A program made the translations under genes and the position numbers. From Agathobacter rectalis ATCC 33656 (GTDB lineage: Bacteria > Bacillota > Clostridia > Lachnospirales > Lachnospiraceae): a DNA stretch of 64,000 nt. The notes beneath the pieces are model-generated. The model had not been told where the DNA came from. It was given only the letters and a program-made list of their open reading frames with translations, and did no database searches. This document shows, piece after piece, positions 46,660 to 55,421 of the stretch. The stretch is from contig NC_012781.1 of assembly GCF_000020605.1 (NCBI RefSeq), forward strand, positions 372,001 through 436,000. The letters run 5' to 3'. Positions within the stretch are counted from its first letter, which is position 1. Each line of letters opens with the position of its first letter.

Positions 46660-47790
46660 TTACATCACAGATTTGATGAAAAACTCGCGGTTTGTGGACA
46701 AATCAAGTATACTGCCGTCATCAAAACGTACAATAGGGCGTGACAGTTCATGTGGGTTGAGCATCACAATATTACAGAACCGGCTATCGTTGAGCATTAC
46801 ACGGTTGCTCTGGTATGTGGTAGCAAGCTTTTTCAAAAACAAAAGCAGGAACTTTGTATTGTACTTTGTAAAACCTTCACTCTCAAAGCTTGATATGACA
46901 GCGAACGGACAAAGTGGTGCACGATAGCGTCTGGCAGCAGTCATGGCATCATATACGTCGGCAATGGCTGTTATCATGGCAAAGTCGTCAATCAGTGAGC
47001 TGTCAAGCTGTGAAGGATAGCCTGAACCATCACAGCGCTCATGATGCATGAGGGCTGTGCGCTTTATTCTGGAGTCAATCTGCAGATCCCTAATCAAATC
47101 AAAACCAAACTGTGGGTGCTTTTTTATGAGCGCAAATTCTTCATCAGTGAGCTTGTCAGGCTTGTTTAGCACATCATCGGGAATCTTGCATTTACCGATA
47201 TCGTGAAGTACTCCTGCGATAGTAAGCGTATTCACATCTGTCTTTTCCATATGAAGCCATCGTCCGATCATCCTTGTAATAAGCCCTACATTCAGACAGT
47301 GTGAGTACAACGGGTCTGCAATGGTGCGCATGTTGTAGAGCATGTCAAAGGTCTCGATTGTAGTGCCGCACGATGAGGAAAGGTCAATGACAGCAGTAAG
47401 AAGCGCAGCCTCATCAAAGGATTTTTCACCGGCACAGATTTTGCCAAAGGTATCCTTGATTTGATTTATGCATGTGAGGTATTTGAGCTGGAAGCCTAGG
47501 AACTCTTCTGAGGCCTGAACACGCTGGATGTTGGTCACCATCTCATGTGCGCGGGTTTTTGGTACAGGTTTTACCTTGTCTCGCTTTGCTGTATTTTCGC
47601 CGGCTTGCGGTGCTACTGCATAGGATGGGTTTTGAATTGAGATGCTGCCTACCTTATATAGCTTCATTTTGTTGATGAGCTGACGGGTGAGTGGTGTGCC
47701 GGGCAGTGCAAGTATCTGCCCCAGAGGGGTCTTTATCGGTTCTGCTGCCACCATACCAATCTGCGCATCTTTTATGCTGATTTTAATCAT
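46660..47790 (-). CDS. HD-GYP domain protein (probable cyclic di-GMP phosphodiesterase)
   Basis: A 376-residue cytoplasmic protein. The C-terminal half is an HD-GYP domain: GVLHDIGKCKIPDDVLNKPD carries the HD pair, HHERCDGSGYP the GYP motif, and ITAIADVYDAMTAAR the late metal-binding part. HD-GYP enzymes hydrolyse cyclic di-GMP to GMP. The N-terminal ~100 residues form a small domain (LGQILALPGTPLTRQLINKM) of the kind often found before HD-GYP in Clostridia. The gene is alone, convergent with murA. Confidence 0.9.
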   Translation of the reverse strand: MIKISIKDAQIGMVAAEPIKTPLGQILALPGTPLTRQLINKMKLYKVGSISIQNPSYAVAPQAGENTAKRDKVKPVPKTRAHEMVTNIQRVQASEEFLGFQLKYLTCINQIKDTFGKICAGEKSFDEAALLTAVIDLSSSCGTTIETFDMLYNMRTIADPLYSHCLNVGLITRMIGRWLHMEKTDVNTLTIAGVLHDIGKCKIPDDVLNKPDKLTDEEFALIKKHPQFGFDLIRDLQIDSRIKRTALMHHERCDGSGYPSQLDSSLIDDFAMITAIADVYDAMTAARRYRAPLCPFAVISSFESEGFTKYNTKFLLLFLKKLATTYQSNRVMLNDSRFCNIVMLNPHELSRPIVRFDDGSILDLSTNREFFIKSVM

Positions 47791-47971
47791 GAGTTACTCC
47801 AAAAATTTATTTTGATATTGTGTGTTTAGTACTATAAATACAAATTTAAGTATAATTACAAAAATTATGAAAGTCAATAAAGGAAGAAAGAATAATTGCA
47901 TAAAATAGCTTATAAATAATGAATAGGGTATCGAAAATGGATTATTGATAAATCTGTATAGAAAATGATAC

Positions 47972-48000
47972 TTGACATATATATCATGTGGTAGTAATAT
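47972..48000 (+). promoter_or_regulatory. metK promoter
   Basis: TTGACA (47972-47977), a 17-base spacer and TAATAT (47995-48000), placing the start of transcription just before the SAM riboswitch. Confidence 0.85.
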
Positions 48001-48035
48001 AGCTGACAGAGATTTGAAAAATTCTATATTGTAAC

Positions 48036-48142
48036 TTCTCTTATTCAGAGTGATGGAGATACAAAGGATCTATGAAGTCACGGCAACCCCGTTAGAAAAC
48101 AGGAAGGTGCCAACCTGAGCGAGTAATCGAACAATAAGAGGA
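48036..48142 (+). promoter_or_regulatory. SAM-I (S-box) riboswitch
   Basis: P1 is CTCTTATT (48038-48045) with AATAAGAG (48133-48140). Conserved parts are visible in order: AGAGTGATGGAG, CGGCAACCCC, AGGTGCCAACCTG and GAGCGAGTAATCGAAC. It senses S-adenosylmethionine and lies directly upstream of the gene that makes it, so this is product feedback. Confidence 0.95.
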
Positions 48143-48164
48143 TTTTTATTATCTTAATTTTAAT

Positions 48165-48192
48165 CCACTTATTTGCAGTAAGTGGTTTTTTA
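48165..48192 (+). terminator. Riboswitch-controlled terminator ahead of metK
   Basis: CCACTTA (48165-48171) pairs with TAAGTGG (48179-48185) and six T follow. It should form when SAM is bound. Confidence 0.9.
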
Positions 48193-48239
48193 TTGGAAAA
48201 ATATTGGTCACACAGTATGAAAGGAGCAACAGATAATTA

Positions 48240-49421
48240 ATGGAGAAATTATTATTTACATCAGAATCAGTAACTGAGGGACATCCGGATAAGCTCTGCG
48301 ATGCAGTATCAGATGCCATCCTTGATGCATGCATACAGCAGGACCCGATGAGCCGTGTCGCATGTGAGACAGCAAGCTGTACAGGCTTCATCCTTGTAAC
48401 AGGAGAGATTACCACAAAGGCACAGCTTGATATTCCTGCAATCGTCAGAAAAACAGCACTTGAGATCGGATATGATGACGGAAAGAAGGGACTCGACGGA
48501 AACTCATGTGCAGTAATGGTTTCAATCGACAAGCAGTCTGCTGATATCGCCATGGGAGTTGACAAGGCACTCGAGGCAAAAGAGGGCGACCTTACAGACA
48601 ACCTCGACACCGGAGCCGGAGATCAGGGAATGATGTTTGGATATGCTACAAATGAGACTGAGGAGTATATGCCATACCCAATCGCACTCGCTCACAAGCT
48701 TGCATTCCAGCTCACAAAGGTTAGAAAAGACGGCACACTTACATACCTTCGTCCGGACGGAAAGACACAGGTTTCAGTAGAGTATGATGAGGCAGGAAAG
48801 CCGGTAAGACTTGAGGCAGTTGTACTTTCAACACAGCACGACGAGGATGTTACCCAGGAGCAGATCCATGAGGACATCAAGAAATATGTATTTGATCCAA
48901 TTCTTCCAAAGGATATGATTGACGATGAGACAAAGTTCTTTATCAATCCTACAGGACGTTTCGTAATAGGTGGACCACACGGAGATGCAGGTCTCACCGG
49001 TCGTAAGATTATCGTAGACACCTACGGTGGATATGCACGTCACGGCGGCGGAGCTTTCTCAGGAAAGGACTGTACAAAGGTAGACCGTTCAGCAGCATAC
49101 GCAGCACGTTACGTAGCAAAGAACCTTGTAGCAGCAGGATTTGCTGACAGGTGTGAGATTCAGCTTTCATATGCTATCGGTGTTGCACAGCCAACATCTA
49201 TTATGGTTGATACATTCGGCACAGGAAAGCTTGCAGATGACAGAATCGTTGAAATTGTAAGGGAGAATTTCGACCTTCGTCCGGCCGGAATCATCAAGAT
49301 GCTTGACCTCAGAAGACCTATCTACCGCCAGACAGCGGCATACGGACACTTTGGACGTACAGATATCAAGCTGCCTTGGGAGGCACTTGATAAGGTTGAG
49401 GACCTCAAGAAGTATCTCTAA
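48240..49421 (+). CDS. metK: S-adenosylmethionine synthetase
   Basis: A 393-residue enzyme making SAM from methionine and [35 protein letters not shown] and [20 protein letters not shown] are the three family signatures. AAAGGAG precedes the ATG. Control by the SAM-I riboswitch and terminator is direct from the sequence. Confidence 0.98.
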   Translation: MEKLLFTSESVTEGHPDKLCDAVSDAILDACIQQDPMSRVACETASCTGFILVTGEITTKAQLDIPAIVRKTALEIGYDDGKKGLDGNSCAVMVSIDKQSADIAMGVDKALEAKEGDLTDNLDTGAGDQGMMFGYATNETEEYMPYPIALAHKLAFQLTKVRKDGTLTYLRPDGKTQVSVEYDEAGKPVRLEAVVLSTQHDEDVTQEQIHEDIKKYVFDPILPKDMIDDETKFFINPTGRFVIGGPHGDAGLTGRKIIVDTYGGYARHGGGAFSGKDCTKVDRSAAYAARYVAKNLVAAGFADRCEIQLSYAIGVAQPTSIMVDTFGTGKLADDRIVEIVRENFDLRPAGIIKMLDLRRPIYRQTAAYGHFGRTDIKLPWEALDKVEDLKKYL

Positions 49422-49540
49422 ACAATATGTGTGGCTTCGCGCTTTTTAGGTTGTGAGCGCCGGATAGTATACATTATATTTCTTAGAAAAAGTTAGAAAG
49501 AATTTAGAGAAAATTTAGACAGAAGTTACCGGATATATGA

Positions 49541-49594
49541 TATAATTAAGTCATGGGACTGACATTGAGTCGGTTTCCATGGCTTTTTATTTTC
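49541..49594 (+). promoter_or_regulatory. Probable promoter -10 and terminator-like hairpin before the response regulator gene
   Basis: TATAAT at 49541-49546 has no clear -35 partner. AGTCATGG (49549-49556) pairs with CCATGGCT (49577-49584), followed by TTTTTATTTT and then the AGGAGG of the gene. The hairpin would be at the very 5' end of the RNA and could act as an attenuator. Confidence 0.55.
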
Positions 49595-49607
49595 AGGAGG
49601 AACGGAT

Positions 49608-50297
49608 ATGAGCAGAATTTTGATAGTAGAGGACGAGGTTGCAATTGCTGATCTTGAGAAGGATTACCTGGAGCTGAGCGGCTTTGAGGTAGAGGTGGAG
49701 AATGATGGCACAAGCGGTCTCGCAAGGGCTTTGGCGGAGGATTTTGATCTGTTTATTTTGGATCTTATGCTGCCGGGCATTGATGGATTTGAGATTTGTA
49801 AGCGGATTCGTGAGAAAAAGAACACACCGATACTCATGGTTTCAGCAAAGAAGGATGATATCGACAAGATAAGAGGACTCGGACTCGGCGCAGATGATTA
49901 TGTCACAAAGCCGTTTTCACCATCAGAGCTTGTTGCCAGGGTAAAGGCTCATCTGGCCAGATATGAGCGCCTGATCGGAAGCGCCACACCTGAAAATGAC
50001 ATCGTTGAAATTCGTGGCATCAAGATTGACAAAACAGCCCGCCGTGTTTGGGTAAACGGAGAGGAAAAGCAGTTTACCACAAAGGAATTTGACCTGCTCA
50101 CATTCCTTGCGGAAAATCCAAACCATGTATTTACCAAGGAGGAGCTCTTCAAGGAAATCTGGAATATGGATTCGGTCGGAGATATCGCGACAGTCACTGT
50201 ACATATCAAGAAGATTCGTGAAAAAATCGAGATGAACACTGCAAAGCCACAGTATATTGAGACTATTTGGGGCGTGGGATACAGATTTAAGCTGTAG
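49608..50297 (+). CDS. Response regulator, OmpR/PhoB family
   Basis: A 229-residue DNA-binding response regulator. Receiver domain: acidic pair in VEDE, phosphorylated D52 in FILDLMLPGIDG, and K101 in YVTKPFSPSEL. The C-terminal winged helix ends TVHIKKIREKIE and YIETIWGVGYRFKL. It pairs with the histidine kinase 123 bases downstream. Target genes cannot be told from the window. Confidence 0.95.
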   Translation: MSRILIVEDEVAIADLEKDYLELSGFEVEVENDGTSGLARALAEDFDLFILDLMLPGIDGFEICKRIREKKNTPILMVSAKKDDIDKIRGLGLGADDYVTKPFSPSELVARVKAHLARYERLIGSATPENDIVEIRGIKIDKTARRVWVNGEEKQFTTKEFDLLTFLAENPNHVFTKEELFKEIWNMDSVGDIATVTVHIKKIREKIEMNTAKPQYIETIWGVGYRFKL

Positions 50298-50335
50298 TGA
50301 TTTTAAAAAAATATAGTAGATATTGTAGTATTAAT

Positions 50336-50372
50336 AGGACATATCAAATTCAAATGCGAAAGGATATGTCCT
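50336..50372 (+). other. Hairpin between response regulator and kinase genes
   Basis: AGGACATATC (50336-50345) pairs exactly with GATATGTCCT (50363-50372), followed by TGTTGTATAT rather than a T run. It may reduce read-through so that the kinase is made at a lower level than its partner. Confidence 0.6.
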
Positions 50373-50420
50373 TGTTGTATATATAAAGTGGCTTATTAAT
50401 TTATTCAAATGGAGAATACT

Positions 50421-51920
50421 ATGAAGATAAAAACAAAACTTGCTATATCATTCTGCATAATTATTTTTGTGCCTGTTGTGCTCACCAGTATAGTGCTTGT
50501 GGGTTTCAATAAGATTCAGCTAAAGGCCATAAACAAGACATATGGCATGGAGGATGCGGGCATGCTCGCGCTCACTGACACAGTACAGTTTCTGAACAAG
50601 GTGACAGGGCGCACATATGATGAGCTCGAGAAGACATCGCTCATAGAACCATCCAGGCTTCTTGATAGTGATTATCTGACTAAGATAAATAAGAAGCTGG
50701 AGAAGAAGTATTCATATCTCATAGTGAAAAGTGAAGGAGAGCTCATTTTCAATGGTGGAATTGACAATGATGATATTTTGAGAAAGCTTCCGCGAATATC
50801 CAATAAGCAGAGCAGCTCTGATGTGAGCAGCTATATGGACAGTGATGACAAGGTGCTCATAAAGCAGCTTAATTTTCGTGACAGTGATGGTGACGAGGCG
50901 AGTCTTTACATAGTGACATCAACTGCGTGCGTGATCCCTGAGGTCAGGACTGTTTTGATGGAGGGAGCATTTGCACTAGTATTGATACTTCTTACTACGG
51001 CTGCCATGCTTATAGTGTGGATATACAGGAGTATCATCACACCGATAGAGAGGCTGCGTATTGCCGCTGAAAATATCAAGGATGGTAATCTGGACTTTGA
51101 GCTTGAGACGAGCCCGAGCGACGGAGAGATTGGCGAGCTGTGTACTGCGTTTGAGCAGATGCGTGCCCGCCTCAAGAAAAATGCCGAGGAAAAGGTGACG
51201 AATGAGTCTGAAAACAGAGTGTTAATCAGTAATATCGCACATGATTTAAAGACTCCTATTACAGCGGTAAAGGGCTACGCCGAGGGCATACTTGACGGAG
51301 TGGCAAACACCCCTGAAAAGGTAGATAAATACGTCAGGACCATTTACAATAAGGCAAACGATATGGATAAGCTCATTAATGAGCTGACACTTTACTCGAA
51401 GATTGATACGAACAGGATTCCATATAATTTTGCGAAGATAAATGTCACAGATTATTTTAACGACTGTGTTGAGGAAATAGGACTCGATCTTGAGGCAAAA
51501 AATATCAGGCTTTCATATGAGAATCATGTGGATAGCAACGTGCTTATCATTGCTGATCCGGAGCAGATTCGCCGTGTGATTAATAATATAGTCGGCAATT
51601 CGGTGAAGTATATGAACAAGACACAAAGCTATATAGATATCAGGATAAATGATGTTGGTGACTTCATACAGGTTGAAATCGAGGACAATGGACGAGGAAT
51701 CAACCAGAGAGATATGCCATATATTTTTGACAGATTTTACAGAGCGGATGCGTCGAGAAATTCGGCTACCGGAGGCAGCGGCATAGGACTTTCCATCGTA
51801 AAGAAGATTATAGAGGATCACGGCGGCAAGATATGGGCTACCAGCAAAGAGGGTGATGGAACTACCATGTTTTTCGTAATCAGAAAGTATCAGGAAACAC
51901 AGGATATGAACCGACAGTAA
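50421..51920 (+). CDS. Sensor histidine kinase with HAMP domain
   Basis: A 499-residue membrane kinase. TM1 is about residues 6-29, an extracytoplasmic sensor of about 150 residues follows, TM2 is about 181-203, then HAMP (IITPIERLRIAAENIKDGNL). The dimerisation domain has the phosphorylated H274 in SNIAHDLKTPITAVKGYAEG; ATP-binding boxes are NNIVGNSVKYM, DNGRGI and GGSGIGLSIVKK. ATG 50421 is preferred to 50409 since GGAG at 50410-50414 then has normal spacing. The signal is unknown; the sensor domain has no family I recognise. Confidence 0.93.
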   Translation: MKIKTKLAISFCIIIFVPVVLTSIVLVGFNKIQLKAINKTYGMEDAGMLALTDTVQFLNKVTGRTYDELEKTSLIEPSRLLDSDYLTKINKKLEKKYSYLIVKSEGELIFNGGIDNDDILRKLPRISNKQSSSDVSSYMDSDDKVLIKQLNFRDSDGDEASLYIVTSTACVIPEVRTVLMEGAFALVLILLTTAAMLIVWIYRSIITPIERLRIAAENIKDGNLDFELETSPSDGEIGELCTAFEQMRARLKKNAEEKVTNESENRVLISNIAHDLKTPITAVKGYAEGILDGVANTPEKVDKYVRTIYNKANDMDKLINELTLYSKIDTNRIPYNFAKINVTDYFNDCVEEIGLDLEAKNIRLSYENHVDSNVLIIADPEQIRRVINNIVGNSVKYMNKTQSYIDIRINDVGDFIQVEIEDNGRGINQRDMPYIFDRFYRADASRNSATGGSGIGLSIVKKIIEDHGGKIWATSKEGDGTTMFFVIRKYQETQDMNRQ

Positions 51921-51994
51921 ACAAATAAACAGGATATTGACATAAAAAGTAAAGCTATAATTATAACAGTTAGATATTAGAATTTAAAATTAAG

Positions 51995-52040
51995 AGCTCC
52001 CGATTGACAACGCAAATAGTGTTGTCAGTCGGGAGCTTTA
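51995..52040 (+). terminator. Terminator of the two-component system
   Basis: AGCTCCCGA-t-TGACAAC (51995-52011) pairs with GTTGTCA-g-TCGGGAGCT (52021-52037), followed by a T-rich TTTAATTATT. Confidence 0.85.
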
Positions 52041-52150
52041 ATTATTGGAAAATAGTACTGTTATTATACAATAGCTTCGATATAATAGTTTTCGGTGCCG
52101 TTTATAATAGGACGCAGATATAATAAAAATTAAAACCAACCACAACGTAA

Positions 52151-52424
52151 GGGGCGTAAGTCACAGAGTCCGGGTGGGCATGCCACGCTCTCGCGGACGC
52201 GAATAGCGGAGCAGCTTAGAAGCTGTAGAATTATGCCCATGAAACCTAGAAATGTCCAGCCATGGACGGCTGGGCAAGGCGTTATGCGCCATGGACGGCG
52301 CATAAAAGCCGGTTTCGTCAAGCATAGAAAAACCCCAAGGCATAATTCGTACAGAATCTTAGCTGCGAAGCGTAGCGGAAGCGAGAGCGTGGCGTGCCCA
52401 CCCGGACTCTGTGACTTACGCCCC
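52151..52424. repeat. Large palindromic intergenic element, family A copy 1
   Basis: A 44-base left arm (52151-52194, starting GGGGCGTAAGTCACAG) and right arm (52381-52424) are inverted repeats with one mismatch. Complementarity continues imperfectly inward. At the centre two short perfect hairpins share the loop ATGGAC: CCAGCC/GGCTGG (52256-52273) and ATGCGCC/GGCGCAT (52284-52303). The core from 52298 to about 52366 (GCATAAAAGCC ... CATAATTC ... CTTAGC) closely resembles the second copy at 57.97-58.10 kb. Frames inside it (for example minus strand 52161-52343) look like by-products of the repeat. No transposase gene is present. Confidence 0.85.
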
Positions 52425-52491
52425 GCCCCATGGCCATTATGATACAAAATTCTGAATCCTAAAATAAGTTAAGGAAAAACACATAAAATAT

Positions 52492-52520
52492 TTGAAAAAT
52501 AAAGTCTGACGTAGTAGAAT
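52492..52520 (+). promoter_or_regulatory. Promoter of the MATE transporter gene
   Basis: TTGAAA (52492-52497), 17 bases, TAGAAT (52515-52520). Confidence 0.65.
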
Positions 52521-52568
52521 AGTAACATTGCACGAAAGGACCATGGAGAAATCGAAAGGGGGACAAAT

Positions 52569-53954
52569 ATGCATAAATTCAGACAAAAATATATAGGAGA
52601 CAAAGCATTTTATAAGCGCTATCTCATGCTGGCCATACCAATGATAATCCAGAATGCAATCACAAATCTGGTAAGCTTTCTGGACAACATTATGGTAGGA
52701 CAGCTTGGTACAGAGCAGATGTCGGGAGTAGCAATCGTAAACCAGCTCATATTTGTGTACAATCTGGCAGTGTTTGGGGCGGTGTCAGCGGCAAGTATAT
52801 TCGGAGCACAGTATTTTGGCAAGGGAAATCATAAGGGGCATATGTATTCCTTCAGATTCAAGCTGTATGCAGCGCTGCTTGTTACAGCAATAGCGATGAC
52901 ACTGTTTATCACGAACGGAACAGGTTTCATATCACTTTATCTGACAGATACGGCAGGAAACGGTGCCACGGAGGTAGCACTGGCATATGGAAAGGAATAT
53001 CTGGAAATTGTTATGATAGGTCTCATACCGTTTGCGGTGACGCAGGCCTATGCGACAAACATAAAGGAAACAGGACAGACTTTTGTACCGATGGTTGCAA
53101 GCTTTGCAGCAGTTGGAAGCAATGCGGTGCTTGATTTTCTGCTCATCTTCGGAATAGGACCGATACCAAAGCTGGGTGTGGCGGGAGCCGCTATTGCCAC
53201 TGTGATGTCGCGATATATTGAGACAATAATAGTTGTGCTGTGGGCGCATAAAAACAGGGATAAGAATAGATATCTCGAGGGCGCTTACAGAGGAATAGGA
53301 ATGCCGTTTGGTGAGTTTAAGACTATATTCATCAAGGGACTGCCACTCATGCTCAATGAGCTTTTATGGGCAGCAGGCATGACAACGGTTACACAGTGCT
53401 ATTCAGTACGAGGACTCTCGGTAATCGCAGGTTTAAACATTGCGACAACGATAACAAACCTTTTCAATATCGTGTTTATACAGCTTGGCGCATGCATCAG
53501 CATAGTTGTAGGGCAGTATCTTGGAGCCGGTGAGCTTGAAAAGGCAAAGGATGCGGATAACAAGATGATAGTGTTCAGTGTGTTCTGCTGTTCTGTAATG
53601 GCGGCGGTCATGCTTCTGGTAGGCGGATTTTTCCCTCAGATATATAACACAACAGATGAAATCAAGTCACTCGCAACAAGCTTCATAGCGGTATCAGCGA
53701 TAATTATGCCGTTTTGTGCATTTACACATTCGTCGTATTTCACACTCCGCTCAGGCGGCAAGACACTGGTCACATTTCTGTTTGACTCCGTATTTACGTG
53801 GGTGATAGTGGTGCCGGTGGCATTTGTGCTCGCCAAATACACAGCAATTGGCATAGTAGCAGTGTACTTCCTTGTGCAGGCCACAGAGCTGATAAAGGTA
53901 GTCATCGGATACTTCATGGTGAAAAGCGACGTGTGGCTCGTGCAGATGGTATAG
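52569..53954 (+). CDS. MATE family efflux transporter
   Basis: A 461-residue protein with 12 predicted membrane helices. AIPMIIQNAITNLVSFLDNI and MVGQLGTEQMSGVAIVNQLI are the MATE N-terminal signature, and the two halves repeat. MATE proteins export cationic drugs or metabolites using Na+ or H+ gradients; this one is of the NorM/DinF-like type and the substrate cannot be inferred. It is a single-gene unit after the palindromic element. Confidence 0.93.
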   Translation: MHKFRQKYIGDKAFYKRYLMLAIPMIIQNAITNLVSFLDNIMVGQLGTEQMSGVAIVNQLIFVYNLAVFGAVSAASIFGAQYFGKGNHKGHMYSFRFKLYAALLVTAIAMTLFITNGTGFISLYLTDTAGNGATEVALAYGKEYLEIVMIGLIPFAVTQAYATNIKETGQTFVPMVASFAAVGSNAVLDFLLIFGIGPIPKLGVAGAAIATVMSRYIETIIVVLWAHKNRDKNRYLEGAYRGIGMPFGEFKTIFIKGLPLMLNELLWAAGMTTVTQCYSVRGLSVIAGLNIATTITNLFNIVFIQLGACISIVVGQYLGAGELEKAKDADNKMIVFSVFCCSVMAAVMLLVGGFFPQIYNTTDEIKSLATSFIAVSAIIMPFCAFTHSSYFTLRSGGKTLVTFLFDSVFTWVIVVPVAFVLAKYTAIGIVAVYFLVQATELIKVVIGYFMVKSDVWLVQMV

Positions 53955-53971
53955 GAATGTAAGTCATTATC

Positions 53972-54000
53972 TTGCGGAAAAGTAAAATAAAAGTTATACT
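53972..54000 (+). promoter_or_regulatory. Promoter of rsmH
   Basis: TTGCGG (53972-53977), 17 bases, TATACT (53995-54000), about 45 bases before the gene. Confidence 0.65.
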
Positions 54001-54051
54001 GTAGCAAAAGTCAGCGTAACAGTTCTAACCCAGAATGAAACGGAGCATAAA

Positions 54052-55101
54052 ATGAGCGAAGAAAAACAGCACAAGCGCCGCGTGCATTATAGCGGAAAAT
54101 ATCCCAAAAAATTTGAGGAAAAATACAAGGAATTAAATCCGGAGAAATACAAGGATACAATTGAGCATGTCATCAGCAAGGGAAATACCCCTGCGGGCAT
54201 GCACATATCCATAATGGTAAAAGAAATCATAGATTTTCTGGACATAAAGCCGGGACAGACAGGCTTTGATGCCACACTCGGATACGGTGGCCACACAAGG
54301 GCAATGCTTGAAAAGCTTGAAGGACAGGGACATATGTTTGCTACAGATGTTGACCCAATCGAGTCTGAAAAGACAAAAAAGCGTCTCGCTGAAGCAGGCT
54401 TTGGAGAGGATATTCTCACCATAAAGCTTCAAAACTTCTGCACAATAGATGAGATTGCAAAGGAAGTAGGAGGCTTTGATTTCATACTTGCCGATCTGGG
54501 AGTTTCATCAATGCAGATAGATAATCCTGAGCGTGGTTTTTCGTTTAAGGTGGATGGACCGCTGGATCTGCGTCTTAATCCAAATGCCGGTATCAGTGCG
54601 GCAGAGCGGCTTGATAATATATCCCGTGAGGAACTTTCAGGTATGCTCTATGAGAACTCAGATGAGCCGTATTGCGAGGAGCTTGCAAAGGCTATCACAG
54701 ACGAGATCAGGAAGGGGAACCGCATAGGTACGACCACAAAGCTTCGTCACATTATAGAGCAGACACTCGATTTTCTGCCTGAAAAGGATAAGAAGGACAT
54801 AATCAAAAAGACCTGTCAGCGCACATTCCAGGCGCTCCGCATAGACGTAAACCATGAGTTTGAGGTGCTATATGAGTTTATGGAAAAGCTTCCGGGAGCA
54901 TTAAAGCCCGGAGGAAGAGCTGCCATCCTTACCTTCCATTCAGGAGAGGACAAGCTGGTCAAAAAGGCACTCAAGGCAGGATATAAAGCAGGAATATACA
55001 GCGACTATTCCAAGGATGTGATTCGTCCATCAGCACAGGAATGTGCTCAGAACGGACGTGCCAGGTCCACGAAGATGCGCTGGGCGGTCCGTGCGGAATA
55101 G
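54052..55101 (+). CDS. rsmH: 16S rRNA (cytosine-1402 N4)-methyltransferase
   Basis: A 349-residue MraW/RsmH enzyme that methylates C1402 in the decoding centre. The SAM loop is FDATLGYGGHTRAMLEKL, and ILADLGVSSMQIDNPERGFS and GGRAAILTFHSGEDKLVKKA are diagnostic. It has an extra ~40 basic residues at the N-terminus (HKRRVHYSGKYPKKFEEKY) and stands outside a dcw cluster, so it may be a second RsmH paralogue; the genome's other copy, if any, is not in the window. Confidence 0.92.
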   Translation: MSEEKQHKRRVHYSGKYPKKFEEKYKELNPEKYKDTIEHVISKGNTPAGMHISIMVKEIIDFLDIKPGQTGFDATLGYGGHTRAMLEKLEGQGHMFATDVDPIESEKTKKRLAEAGFGEDILTIKLQNFCTIDEIAKEVGGFDFILADLGVSSMQIDNPERGFSFKVDGPLDLRLNPNAGISAAERLDNISREELSGMLYENSDEPYCEELAKAITDEIRKGNRIGTTTKLRHIIEQTLDFLPEKDKKDIIKKTCQRTFQALRIDVNHEFEVLYEFMEKLPGALKPGGRAAILTFHSGEDKLVKKALKAGYKAGIYSDYSKDVIRPSAQECAQNGRARSTKMRWAVRAE

Positions 55102-55130
55102 AAAAGAATAAAAATAGTTCTAAAAACCTA

Positions 55131-55159
55131 TTGCTTTATTGAGAAAAATAGTCTACTAT
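55131..55159 (+). promoter_or_regulatory. Promoter upstream of the ZTP riboswitch
   Basis: TTGCTT (55131-55136), 17 bases, TACTAT (55154-55159), placing the RNA start at the 5' edge of the aptamer. Confidence 0.65.
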
Positions 55160-55233
55160 GAACGTGTTATATGACTGACGGATAAGTGGAATAACCACAT
55201 GAAATATAACAAATAAGAGCCGACCGTCTGGGC
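55160..55233 (+). promoter_or_regulatory. ZTP (pfl motif) riboswitch
   Basis: P1 is GTTATAT (55166-55172) with ATATAAC (55204-55210). Inside are the conserved GACTGACGG and a GTGG/CCAC hairpin; the second domain has GCCGACCGTCTGGGC at 55219-55233, the ZTP aptamer hallmark. The class binds ZTP/ZMP, which accumulate when 10-formyl-tetrahydrofolate is short. It precedes pflB, which makes formate, the one-carbon source for that cofactor. Confidence 0.9.
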
Positions 55234-55260
55234 GATAAACCCGGACAGCCGGCTCTTTTT
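55216..55260 (+). terminator. ZTP riboswitch terminator
   Basis: AGAGCCG with CGGCTCT and an inner GTCTGGG/CCCGGAC stem, then five T (55256-55260). The 5' strand is part of the aptamer's second domain, so ligand binding and termination exclude each other. Confidence 0.9.
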
Positions 55261-55327
55261 GATTATAAAATCAGCCATAGTCGTGTAAATAACTAGGGAA
55301 TGTATCTCAAAAGAAACAACATGGATA

Positions 55328-55357
55328 TTGACAAAAATACTGTAGTAAGTATATACT
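55328..55357 (+). promoter_or_regulatory. Second pflB promoter, downstream of the riboswitch
   Basis: TTGACA (55328-55333), an 18-base spacer and TATACT (55352-55357) form a near-consensus promoter after the riboswitch terminator, about 65 bases before pflB. It would let pflB escape riboswitch control. Confidence 0.7.
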
Positions 55358-55421
55358 AACCACAGTTAAACAAAACTAATCAAACGAAGTAACATTCACA
55401 CATTTTAAGGAGGATATTACA

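Noticed and set aside
52130-52447. Minus-strand frames across the palindromic element (also 52161-52343 and 57892-58110)
   Set aside because: They follow the repeat sequence, share peptide fragments only because the DNA repeats, and lack a ribosome-binding site.
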